Position numbers and translations under genes: made by a program. Of a DNA stretch of 64,000 bases, positions 1 to 8,564 are shown in pieces (the first letter of the stretch is position 1; every line of letters begins with the position of its first letter). The DNA comes from Rhizophagus clarus (taxonomy: Eukaryota; Glomeromycota; Glomeromycetes; Glomerales; Glomeraceae): contig BLAL01000191.1 in assembly GCA_015698045.1 (NCBI GenBank), positions 740,001 through 804,000 on the forward strand, given 5' to 3'. The notes beneath the pieces are model-generated. The model was not told the origin of the DNA. It did not search any database and worked only from the letters and a program-made list of their open reading frames with translations.

Positions 1-368
1 TCAATAAAAAGGGAGACACCCCCGGAAGAACGAACATGTTGGGAGGTATCCAAAACAGAGGAAAAAATAGTATAATTAGAAAGTCTTTTAGACAAAAAAT
101 GCATTTGTTTAGGATGTATGTGAGTGTCAACGACACCACCAAAAGAGATATGTTTGAGGGAAAAGAAATCATTTAGTATCTCGATCTTATTCTGTGAAAA
201 CATCTTAAGACCGTTAATGTTGAGAGAAGAAATATTAAAAGAATTACAAGGGGAAAGCGAAGGAGAAACAGAAGAAAATAAAGAATCTTGTAGAGTAAGG
301 TGATCAATGTCTATAGGGTTGGGGGGATTACGTACAAAAGAATCGTAATTAAAATTATTGTCCGTCAT
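1..368 (-). CDS. LINE ORF2, N-terminal part (endonuclease/exonuclease/phosphatase domain)
   Basis: An open frame starts at the ATG on the minus strand at 368-366 and runs without a stop to the left edge, about 122 codons. Residues 40-50 read NISSLNINGLK, the strand that opens the APE-type endonuclease domain of LINE ORF2 proteins (the N of LNINGL being an active-site position). The enzyme would nick target DNA to prime reverse transcription. It begins just after the ORF1 stop at 418, so it is probably translated by reinitiation or from an internal site. Partial because of the window edge. It was too short at the edge to be picked up as a long ORF. Confidence 0.75.
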   Translation of the reverse strand, partial: MTDNNFNYDSFVRNPPNPIDIDHLTLQDSLFSSVSPSLSPCNSFNISSLNINGLKMFSQNKIEILNDFFSLKHISFGGVVDTHIHPKQMHFLSKRLSNYTIFSSVLDTSQHVRSSGGVSLFI

Positions 369-417
369 TATAGCACTATGATAAAATCAGACGGGGAAGG
401 TATGAAAAGGAGAACAA

Positions 418-2541
418 TTAGTTAGAACCAGCTTTACTAGCTGAGTCCGGGGAAGATGAAGAAGAAGCAATGGATCCAATAAAACCGCTAATAGAATTGG
501 CAAGCATATCCAATTTGTTTTCAATAGCCGAGTGCTTCGCATTAATGGCTTGAATTTCGTCGTGAGTTTGGGTGGAGGGGGGAGCCATATGAGAAGTAGG
601 AGACAACGAGGAAATATCAGGGATATCAGCAGGAGCGGAGATGGGAGCTCTAACTGGTCGCGAAGGAATGAAACCAGGAGATAAGGGGTTGAGAGTCGTT
701 TGTGCGGGCGAAACAGCGGGTCGAAGAGAGACCTGTTTAACAGTAGGAGCGGGTATCGCCGGTGCGTCTATGAGCATCTCAGAGGTCTGACTAGTGGATG
801 GGTCGTCAGGCGGGGGTAGCAAGCCAAGATGTTGTTCGATACGACTCATACGTCTATCGTTGAGTTCTAAGGCTGTGATACGATCCCGAACTTCAGCCAT
901 GTCTTGTTGGAGAGACTTCAACAAGGATAAAATATGAGCAGCCTCGTGAGGAGACATAGTAGCTTGATCGGGTGGTGAGAGAGGAGGGGGAGAACGGACG
1001 ACCGTAGAAAAGGATACGGAACGGTCACATTTATCATTGGATTTAGAGCGATCCCGGCGAGGATTGTTATTATGACGGGTGTTAGCCAAGGGTTTTTGAG
1101 GCTGGGAGGATTGAGAGTTACCAGGACCTTTTGATCGCGAGCGCGAATGAGAACCTGAGCGTGAACGCTCTTTAGTTCTGGTAGGTTGGTTGATATTGAA
1201 ACGTTCTTTAAGTGCAGCCACCGGGTTCCTTCCCCTAGAACGACCTCGATCCTGGCGGCTTGGGCACTGAGAGGGGGCACAGCCTAGTTTACCACATCTG
1301 TGGCAAAGTTTATTGGTATTGTCAGGGAGGTTCCATTGTAATGTATGGCCTCGGAAACCAATGATTTGTTCCATAACGGCATCCATGGTTTCTTGAGAAT
1401 TGAACGTGACATAAGCCCAACGTTTGGGTTTATATGAATTCAGGGAAAGGGGAACGTTGACAGCCTTAGCACCAAGATCTCTTGTGAGAGGAGCCAGGTC
1501 GATATCCTTGGTGTTAGGAGGTAATTGCGTGAGCGTAGCAACAAAAGCTCGGCGGGAGGATTTCTGATCGACTGTGTAGTGACACGGAGTCACCCGGAGG
1601 CAGGTGGAGAAGCAGTAGACGGCCCATTGGGTGTCAAAGCGAGTGATAGAAAGGGCAGAATCGTAAACAATTCTGGCTTGTTGAACTTTGGCATTTTTTC
1701 TGGAGTAAACTCGACAGGATTGGATATTACCAAATTTCTTAAAGTAGGACATGATATTGTCTTTGGATAGGAAGAAAGGAATATCAGTAACTTGGATGGC
1801 TCGGAGGTCCTCATCACTCCGGAGCTGCTTAGGATCGTGGGCATGAAACACAAGATCCGGGAACTGCTGGTGAGCGGTACCAACGCAGGCATCACGGGCC
1901 TCCTTGGATTGGAAATGAATAACGAGGCGTTTGGCATCACCAGAACCAGTCATTCTTGCTTTACCGGTGTACGATTCGTACATTTCTAAAAAGGTATTGT
2001 TAACTGCATCAATCAGCGCCTTATTTGTGGTGAAGTTCTTTAAAGTTTCAGGGGCAGAGTTGGGGGCAGCCGCAGCTTGAAAATCATTTCTGTCGATGGA
2101 GAAGGTCGGTGATTGAACAAGGAATTGATCAGTCGGAGGATCAATTTCAGTAGCCTTATCAGGCGACGCGTTAAGGGGGGATGCAGAAGTCGTTGTTCTA
2201 GCATGCATGGACGCGTTGAGTCCATCAGATGCGTTATCGTTAGGCGCAGAAAGAGCCGCAGCCATATTCGGGTGGGAGGAGAGAGAAGTCGAAGCAGTAT
2301 TATTTTCTTTAGGAGGAGAAGAGGGACCTTCTACTTCAACGTCAGCCGCTGTATCGGCAACGATATCTTCATCCATAGCTTGTTCGGAGATAGTTCTAGA
2401 GCGTTTTTGCTGGACAGTGTTTTCACCGTCAGAACCAGAGTTATCAGAGTTATTATTATTATTTCTTCGTTCTTGGCGGCTGGCCTTCCTACTATTAGGA
2501 TTAAAAGAGCCGCGGCCTCGTCTAGCAACGTTATTAGGCAT
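418..2541 (-). CDS. LINE ORF1, RRM-containing gag-like RNA-binding protein
   Basis: A 707-residue intact frame. Residues 1-240 are low-complexity and charged. Residues about 248-320 (VTDIPFFLSKDNIMSYFKKF) form an RRM-like fold, and a second RRM-like segment spans about 331-405. A zinc knuckle follows at 413-426 with spacing C-X2-C-X4-C-X4-C (CHRCGKLGCAPSQC); the usual knuckle has His at the third position. Next comes an Arg/Ser-rich basic stretch (about 455-480), a Pro-rich linker, and a predicted coiled coil about 560-605, which in LINE ORF1 proteins drives trimer formation. Role from family knowledge: binds element RNA and accompanies it into the nucleus. Uninterrupted length suggests a young copy. 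Not similar enough to a host gene to suggest anything else. Confidence 0.8.
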   Translation of the reverse strand: MPNNVARRGRGSFNPNSRKASRQERRNNNNNSDNSGSDGENTVQQKRSRTISEQAMDEDIVADTAADVEVEGPSSPPKENNTASTSLSSHPNMAAALSAPNDNASDGLNASMHARTTTSASPLNASPDKATEIDPPTDQFLVQSPTFSIDRNDFQAAAAPNSAPETLKNFTTNKALIDAVNNTFLEMYESYTGKARMTGSGDAKRLVIHFQSKEARDACVGTAHQQFPDLVFHAHDPKQLRSDEDLRAIQVTDIPFFLSKDNIMSYFKKFGNIQSCRVYSRKNAKVQQARIVYDSALSITRFDTQWAVYCFSTCLRVTPCHYTVDQKSSRRAFVATLTQLPPNTKDIDLAPLTRDLGAKAVNVPLSLNSYKPKRWAYVTFNSQETMDAVMEQIIGFRGHTLQWNLPDNTNKLCHRCGKLGCAPSQCPSRQDRGRSRGRNPVAALKERFNINQPTRTKERSRSGSHSRSRSKGPGNSQSSQPQKPLANTRHNNNPRRDRSKSNDKCDRSVSFSTVVRSPPPLSPPDQATMSPHEAAHILSLLKSLQQDMAEVRDRITALELNDRRMSRIEQHLGLLPPPDDPSTSQTSEMLIDAPAIPAPTVKQVSLRPAVSPAQTTLNPLSPGFIPSRPVRAPISAPADIPDISSLSPTSHMAPPSTQTHDEIQAINAKHSAIENKLDMLANSISGFIGSIASSSSSPDSASKAGSN

Positions 2542-2685
2542 ATTCGAGGACTTTTGGATAGGGAAAACTATAAGTTTTTATGAAAAAGTGTTAGCTAAAA
2601 AAAATGGACAGAGTGATCAGCGGAAAAAGGTGCGCAGATCGTTAGAATTTAAATTCAAATTAACCAATCCATTTAATTGAATCAG

Positions 2686-3076
2686 AATAAATAGAATATT
2701 TCGGACGAGAGTTTCTGGGCAACAGTGCAGCCAAAAGTGGAGGAACCTTGTCAGGGATTACCATGTAAGTAAATAAATAAAATTACATTCATATAAATTA
2801 AATGTATTTATCGAATATTCAAACTGATTTTGATATTTAGAACTATGTCCTTTATTGTAATGGTAACCCTGGGTGGCAGCTGTAGACGCGTACTGGCCAA
2901 AGATATTATCGCGAATTTAGAACGAGATTTTGGAAGAGGCTGGGTAATTATACTATAATAAAATTTATAATTAATATTTACGTTCATGTTTTAAATTTGA
3001 TAAATTTGATCAATTTTAGTCACGCGTGATGATCGTAGGAGAAGGAGAAACTTACCTACGTATCGTAGAAGATAAT
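2686..3076 (+). pseudogene. Myb/SANT (trihelix-like) DNA-binding domain fragment, broken
   Basis: Three exon-like blocks are separated by introns with GTAAGT...TTTAG and GTAATT...TTTAG ends. Block 1 reads GQQCSQKWRNLVRDYH, the QCxxKWxNLxxxY helix of Myb/SANT-like (trihelix) DNA-binding domains. Block 2 continues with NYVLYCNGNP and, after an in-frame TAG near 2881, TGQRYYREFRTRFW, again typical of this family. Block 3 is Arg-rich and stops quickly. The first helices are missing, and an in-frame TGA lies just upstream of block 1, next to the LINE 5' end. I infer a gene truncated by or beside the LINE insertion and then decayed. Confidence 0.6.
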
Positions 3077-3079
3077 TAT

Positions 3080-3464
3080 TTTTATTTTTTTATTTATTAA
3101 GTGAGTAGCTAGGCCCAGTCCATACCAAATATCGGCTGGAGACTCCCGTTTTTTTTGGGCTGTAACTGATACTGACGTCCACACCGTACAGCCTGGATAC
3201 TATTTTATAAAATAGTAGCGAACAAGTATCAAATGTGTATTTTTTTATTAAGTTATAATAAAAATTAGAATTTACTTTAATTTTAACATAAAAATTGTAA
3301 ATGATAAAAAATTCGTAAATAAAAATAAATTTGTTTTCCCAAACTTAAAAAAAAAGGTGTTTATATAAAAGAAAAGGTGTTTATATTATTTTTGATTATT
3401 TAATAGTATCACATGCCCCTTGTATACGTTCTACTGCATACGCAGCTTTAACGATCGAATAGTA
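3080..3464. other. unassigned AT-rich spacer with one GC-richer island
   Basis: No coding potential seen. Bases 3105-3205 are a more complex segment containing near-repeats (ggtatggact and ggtgtggacg on the minus strand) that could be the end of an unrecognised mobile element. The rest is A/T-rich low complexity. Confidence 0.4.
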
Positions 3465-4010
3465 ATATTAAATTTTCAAAATATTTTAACCGTAATATTA
3501 CGCAGGTTTACAGTCTTGTAAATTTTCAAAATATTTTAACCGTAATATTATACAGGTTTACAGTCTCGTAAATTTTTGAAATATTTTAACCGTAATATTA
3601 CGCAGGTTTACAGTCTTGTAAATTTTCAAAATATTTCAACCGTAATATTACGCAGGTTTACAGTTTTGTAAATTTGCAGAATATTTTGATCGTAATATTA
3701 CGCAGGTTTACAGTTTCGTAAATTTTTGAAATATTTCAACTGTAATATTACGCAGGTTTATAGTCTCGTAAATTTTTGAAATATTTTGACCGTAATATTA
3801 CGTAAATCTTACGATATTGAAAACTTGCGTAATATTTTGACCGTAATATTGCATAAATCTTACGATATTGAAAACTTGCATAATATTTTGACCGTAATAT
3901 CACATAAATCTTACAAAATTGTAAACTTATGTAATATTTCAAAATTTTTCGAAATATTATGCCATAAACTTTCGTAAACTTACAAAATCGTAAACTTACG
4001 CAATTTTTCG
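3465..4010. repeat. 50-bp minisatellite, about 10 units
   Basis: Units at 3491, 3541, 3591, 3641, 3691, 3741 and 3791 repeat every 50 bases with few differences; the pattern is acgcaggtttacagtctt followed by a GTAAATTTTCAAAATATTT-type segment. Later units (3842 onward) are 51-base derivatives. Each unit carries the palindrome CGTAATATTACG. Open frames across it are artefacts of the periodicity. Confidence 0.85.
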
Positions 4011-5216
4011 CCTTATAAAATTTCCTGATGTGTATTATGTATGTTTTTGCCTTCTCTGCAAGTTTACTTAGAGTAGTAAAAGTGGTTTTAAAGGTCATTT
4101 TTGACTTATTTTAATAAATCACTTTCTTTTGTTAAATTAATCTAACCATCTTTGGAAATGATTAGCAAAGACAAATTTTTTAAATTTTTTATATATAAAG
4201 TCAAAAACAACATTCATAATCTTCTGGTCTTTAAGTAAACTTGCAGAGCGGCTAAAAACATAGTTACATTAAAAGTTTGAGAGTTTTTTGTTAAATAACA
4301 AACTTGTTTTTTACAAGTTTTGAAAATTGCTGCGTCACTAATCTGGCACACATTTCAGACGTGCTGTAATTTTAATAAATTAATAACAGTTAAGCATTTT
4401 ACAAAAAAATTAATTATGTTTTATTATAAATTATAAATATTAAATGATCCAAATTATTAACAAAAAAATATTATTTTAATTTTTTTTTTTATTTAAGTGA
4501 TGCGGGCGTAATCACTTTATTTAGTAAAAAGAATGCTAAGCATCTGCAGAATACAAGAAAGAATTACTTCTAACCACAATGGTCAATCTAACATACACTA
4601 AAAATTAATGCACTAGATAAACGAATATAGGGAGATGGATATAAAAAAAAAATTTCTATGTTATCTGGAGAAACTAGAGTAAAGATTCTACCAAAACATT
4701 ACTTTTTATTAGATTGCTTTCTAATAAAGTCCATCAAAACTGTCTTTATTTTGACAATCTCTACATGTAATTGCTTCTTAGACAGCTTCTTTAGGAGAAA
4801 AAAACCCTGCTTCTTTTTTGATTTTACTATTTGCTTGTTCATCTTCTTCCCTATCTTATGTTCAGATGATGATTTGGATAAATCCTTTGAAGTAAAAAAG
4901 AGTTTTTCAGTAGTTTTCCAAAATATTATTTTGATAGTTTATTAATTAATTTTATTTAGATAGTATATTCAATAATTAGAGTATTACTAATCTTAACCAG
5001 AGAGAAATTTCCTTCCTCATATCACATGATTTATGCGCCACATTATTTTTTTTTTTAGAAACTTGGCACTATAAAAAAAAAAATATTTTTAATTTAAAAT
5101 TTTTTATTTGAAATAATTTTTATATTATAAAATTTTATTTATAAACTGTTAATAGTATCAAAACAATTTATTAATTTAAGAGTTCACATGTTTTATTGAT
5201 TAAAAATGTTTATCTC
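4011..5216. other. AT-rich repeat-derived region without a convincing gene
   Basis: Bases 4140-4300 resemble 10940-11060 (shared phrase ctaagtaaacttgc/ctttaagtaaacttgc), so this is a dispersed repeat. A short hairpin, AAGTGAT...ATCACTT, lies at 4495-4520. On the minus strand 4880-4690 reads as a lysine-rich tail (ending DFIRKQSNKK then stop), possibly a transposase remnant, but nothing recognisable supports it. Confidence 0.35.
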
Positions 5217-6110
5217 TTAACAATAAGATGAATAAAAAAGAAGAGTTATTACAATAAAAAGAAGAACAAGGAATGAAAATATAATGAGGTAATAGAAAAA
5301 ATAAAGAAATGATTGAAAAGAATAAAAGGGTGAAGAGGAAACGAAAAGTGTAAAGATGAGTGAAAAGAATAAGGAAGGAGCAAAAAGGAATGAAAATAAT
5401 AAAGGAGGAACGAAAAGAAAAGGAAAAATAATGAAAAGATGAAAAGTTAAGAGAATAATGATAAGGAGGTGAAAAGAAAGGAAAATAACAATGAGGAGAT
5501 AAAAAGAAAAAAGTAAAATGAAGAGAGACGAAAAGAAAGGAAAAAAAGAAAAGTGAAACAAAAAGAAAAGAGAAAGAAAATAATCGAAGGGTAGAAGAGA
5601 AACAAAAAAAAGAAGGGCACAAAAAGGGAAAACTAATAAGAAGGCAAAAAGAAAGATAGAAAAATGAAAAGGAAGGAGAATAATGACGAGTAGATGAAAA
5701 GGAAGGAGATAACAATGAGGATGCAAAAAGAAAGAAGATGACAATAGGAGATGAAAAAGAAGAGGGGTGTAGAAGTGAAAAGACAAAAAAGAAAGAGGAT
5801 AATGATAGGGAGACGAAAAGAAAGTGAGAAAATAATGGGAGATGAAAAAGAAGAGATGAGATAGAGTGGGAAGATGAAAAAGAAAGAGGATAATGATAGG
5901 AAGATGAAAAGGAAGAGAGAAAACAATGGGAAGATGAAAAAGAAGAAATAGAATAGAGTGGAAAGACAAAAAAAAAAGAGGATAATGATAGGAAGACGAA
6001 AAAAAAGAGAGAAATAATGGGAAAATAAAAAAAAAAAAAGACGAAGAGAGGGTGAAAAGGAAGAAAAAAAATAAAGGGAAAAAAATTAGTAAAGAACGGA
6101 ATGTAATAAG
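5217..6110 (+). repeat. purine-rich low-complexity tract (A/G on the plus strand)
   Basis: About 900 bases in which the plus strand is almost all A and G, built from irregular variants of gatgaaaaggaagagaga and ggataatgatagggagacg. Minus-strand frames here give only Ser/Phe/Leu-rich peptides and are not genes. Similar tracts occur at 46870-47400 and 50950-51785, and a pyrimidine version at 18510-19205. Confidence 0.8.
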
Positions 6111-6141
6111 TGAAAATAAAAATAAAAAAAAATAAACATAT

Positions 6142-6472
6142 CTTGATCGTGGAAAAGAACTAAATCACTAAAGGACCTAAAAAGAACAAAAGGAATGAAA
6201 TACAAAAAATAAAATATAAAGGAATGAAATGTAAAAAATAAAAAAAAATGTGAATTGGAATTCTGTAGTGCCAAATATTCTTTAATATACCTTAATTACA
6301 AAACTAGAAGGACCAAAGAACCTAAAAAGAGCGAAAAAGTTAGTAAAGAACTAGTTGTAAAAAACAAACAAAAATAAAAAAAGAAAGCAAAAAACACACT
6401 TCGAGCGAAAGGTTTAAAAATAATATATATTAAATGTTCTAAAGAAAAACGCATGCAGCACGTCCACATATC
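6142..6472 (-). other. candidate minus-strand micro-exons
   Basis: On the minus strand three short blocks are framed by splice-like sites. One at about 6400-6470 follows ttttttag and ends before GTGTGT. One at 6291-6321 (31 nt) follows ctttttag and ends before GTATAT, with TTACTAAC in the preceding intron as branch site. One at 6142-6176 (35 nt) follows ctttttag and ends before ATATGT, a donor with its G mutated. No protein family is recognisable. The same type of arrangement recurs at 47498-47755. Splicing is inferred from motifs only. Confidence 0.35.
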
Positions 6473-6687
6473 TAAAAAAAAATTGATAAACAAATAACAT
6501 GATCATGTAATACATAACTGTATTACACAAGCCACAGGGGGGAGGAAATTTCAGGATTCCAAACAATACTAATATAACTCACAAATAATCTGCATACGTT
6601 TATTATTAACTCTACGTAACTTTTTTTTATAGTAACGCTATGTAAATTTACATCTTAGTTTAAAAAATTTTAAAAAATTCGTTAATG

Positions 6688-6772
6688 CTATAACAAATTA
6701 TTTGGTATAAAAGCAGGGTCATGTGACTTGCTAATCTAATCAGATAATCCGAATATCTGATCTTTTTTTTAA
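6688..6772 (+). promoter_or_regulatory. conserved leader of exon-like array A
   Basis: This segment holds ggtataaaa followed by ATGTGACTTGCTAATC, then TAATCAGATAATCCGAATAT. It matches 48337-48414 upstream of array B almost base for base while the surrounding spacer has drifted. The TATA-like box followed by a conserved block immediately 5' of both arrays suggests a promoter or first exon. This is inference; it could also be a shared repeat edge. Confidence 0.4.
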
Positions 6773-6795
6773 TCATTTATCAGTTATTTTTGTAG

Positions 6796-8247
6796 TGTTG
6801 TCAGATGAAAAGCATGACTAGACTTTTGGAATTAAGGTAAGGGAGGGTGGAGGAAGTATTTTTCAGTATTTTTTTTAACTAATTAATTGTTTTTTTTTTT
6901 ATTTTTTGTAGTGTTGCCAGATGAAAAGTACGACCAGACTTTTGGAATTAAGGTAAGGGAGGATTAGGAAGGTATTTTGTTATTTTTTTAATTAATTAAG
7001 TATTAACTTTTATTTTACTTTTTGTAGTGTTGCCAGATGAAAAGCATGACCAGACTTTTGGAATTAAGGTAAGGAAGGGTGGGAGAAGTATTTTTCAGTG
7101 TTTTTTTTAACTAATTAATTACCATATATTACAAGTCACAGTACCCTGGGTATTTTGCAAATTTTGGGGATTTTGGCCTGTACTGGGGGTACTATACACG
7201 GGTGGATACTATACATAGGGGAGGTACAGGATTTTTAAAATACCCGAGGTACATGCTATATATAATACCCAGGTTTAATTAGATTGGCAAAATGCAAAAA
7301 AATGCTGAAACTGACTGTTCCAGCATTTTTATATGTAAAGTAAAAAAAAATGCTAAAACTGATTATTCCAGCATTTTTATATATATAAAAACACAAAAAA
7401 AATGCCAAAATTGACTGTTCCAGCGTCTTTTATATATAAAATAAAAAAAAATGTCGAAATTAACTGTTCTAGCGTTTTTTATATGTAAAATAAAAAAATG
7501 TCGAAACTGATTGTTTCAGCATTTTTTTATATATAAAAATGCAAAAAAAACGCTGAAATTGACTGTTTTGGCATTTTTATATATATAAAAACGCAAAAAA
7601 AATGCTGAAACTGACTGTTCTGGCATTTTTATATATATAAAAATGTAAAACTAACTGTTCTGGCATTTTTATATATATAAAAACGCAAAACTAACTGTTC
7701 TGGCATTTTTTATATGTAAAGTAAAAAAAAAAGCCAAAACTAATTGCTCTGGCATTTTTATATATCTGGAATATACATTATATATTGATCTAGTATTATA
7801 CCCTGGATATTTTACAAAATTTTAAGCTTTAAATTGGAATTTTCTATGTAAAGTACTTGGGTACTTTAAAATTTTCGCAAATTTCTTGAGGGGTCTGTAC
7901 TATATATAGGGGGTACTGTGGCCTGTAATATACGGTAATTATTTATTTTTTTATTTTTTATAGTGTTGCCAGACGAAAAGCATGACCAGACTTTTGGAAT
8001 TAAGGTAAGGGAGGGTGGGTGAGGTGTCTTTTGTTGTTCTTTTTTTTAACTAATTAAGTTATTGATTTTTTTTTTATTTTTTGTAGTGTTGCCAGATGAA
8101 AAATACGACTGAACTTTTGGAATTAAGGTAAGGGAGGGTGGGGAAGTGTTTTTCAGTATTTTTTTAATCAATTAATTATTTTTTTATTTTTTGTAGTGTT
8201 ATCAGGCGAAAAACACGACCAGATTTTTGGAATTAGGGTATTAAAAA
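6796..8247 (+). repeat. array A: six tandem 41-nt exon-like units
   Basis: Units start at 6796, 6912, 7028, 7964, 8087 and 8207. Each is 41 nt, begins tGTTGCCAGAtGAAAAG and ends GGAATTAAG. Each is preceded by a T-rich tract ending TGTAG and (first five) followed by GTAAGG. The intervening 75-82 bases contain TAACTAATTAATT, resembling a branch site. One frame reads LPDEKHDQTFGIK. The last unit has lost its donor (GGGTATTAA). A MITE separates units 3 and 4. Forty-one is not a multiple of three, so inclusion of two or more consecutive units would soon bring in a stop. Confidence 0.7.
7121..7936. mobile_element. 816-bp MITE nested in array A, with internal tandem repeats
   Basis: The ends are inverted repeats: ACCATATATTACAAGTCACA on the left and, reverse-complemented, ACCGTATATTACAGGCCACA on the right, continuing as GTACCC. 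AATT flanks both sides (7117-7120 and 7937-7940), a possible target duplication. Inside, 7275-7760 consists of about nine units of 45-60 bases with the core aactgactgttccagcattt. No coding frame. It splits the intron between array units 3 and 4, so it is younger than the array. Confidence 0.75.
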
Positions 8248-8252
8248 CTGAA

Positions 8253-8556
8253 AAAGTATAATAAAAATAAATAAATTTGATATAAAATACTGAAAAAAGT
8301 AAAAAAATAAATAAAATAAAATAAATTTTGGTAAATACCAAGTAATTTAATTTACCAAAATTAGTATTTTTTAAAAATAAATCCACGTATATCTATTATA
8401 AACTCTACGCAAACATAATATGTGAGTTACTCCCAAATTGACTGATCTACGCAAACTCAATTTGTAGGTTTAAAAAGTAATTTTATATAAACTCTATACA
8501 AACCTGTTTGTAAGTTATATTAGTATTATTCGGGATCCTGAAATTTCCCCTGGTTA
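8253..8556. other. right arm of the array A element
   Basis: AT-rich spacer leading into the right TIR of the CAGGGG element. Includes aaactctacgcaaac, matching inverted sequence near 6600-6620. No gene seen. Confidence 0.4.
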
Positions 8557-8564
8557 AGTTTAGT

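Larger units (their letters stand above)
1..2680 (-). mobile_element. LINE-type non-LTR retrotransposon, 5' portion
   Basis: Two consecutive minus-strand reading frames, a gag-like ORF1 and the beginning of an endonuclease ORF2, follow each other with a gap of about 49 bases, the normal layout of a two-ORF LINE. The 3' part (reverse transcriptase, tail) lies beyond the left edge. The 5' boundary is placed near 2680 because recognisable Myb/SANT-like coding sequence starts there; bases 2542-2680 would be the 5' leader. The element is visibly richer in G and C than its surroundings, as expected for a recent, little-decayed insertion. The boundary is an inference. Confidence 0.75.
6535..8552. 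mobile_element. TIR-bounded element (CAGGGG ends) carrying exon-like array A
   Basis: The left end starts CAGGGGGGAGGAAATTTCAGG and the right end, reverse-complemented, starts CAGGGGAAATTTCAGGATCC; similarity continues through AATACTAATATAACT. CAGGGG termini are common in hAT elements. No 8-bp target duplication is preserved (acaagcca versus gttaagtt). No transposase frame is present, so it would be non-autonomous. It contains the shared leader (6688-6772), array A and a nested MITE (7121-7936). Confidence 0.6.

Noticed and set aside
2113..2680. Plus-strand frames of 156 and 157 codons opposite LINE ORF1
   Set aside because: They are antisense shadows of the 707-residue ORF1, which has RRM and zinc-knuckle motifs.
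3105..3205. Solo LTR
   Set aside because: No TG...CA termini with a target duplication could be found around the GC-richer island.
4658..4945. 95-codon plus-strand frame as a membrane protein
   Set aside because: Hydrophobicity comes from T-rich sequence; the opposite strand reads as a Lys-rich tail, and neither has supporting features.
5200..5969. Long minus-strand frames (171 and 250 codons) in the purine-rich tract
   Set aside because: Composition is only Ser, Phe, Leu and Ile from pyrimidine-rich codons; purine tracts lack stop codons on the complementary strand by chance. The same holds for 46741-47417, 51088-51867 and 18494-19220.
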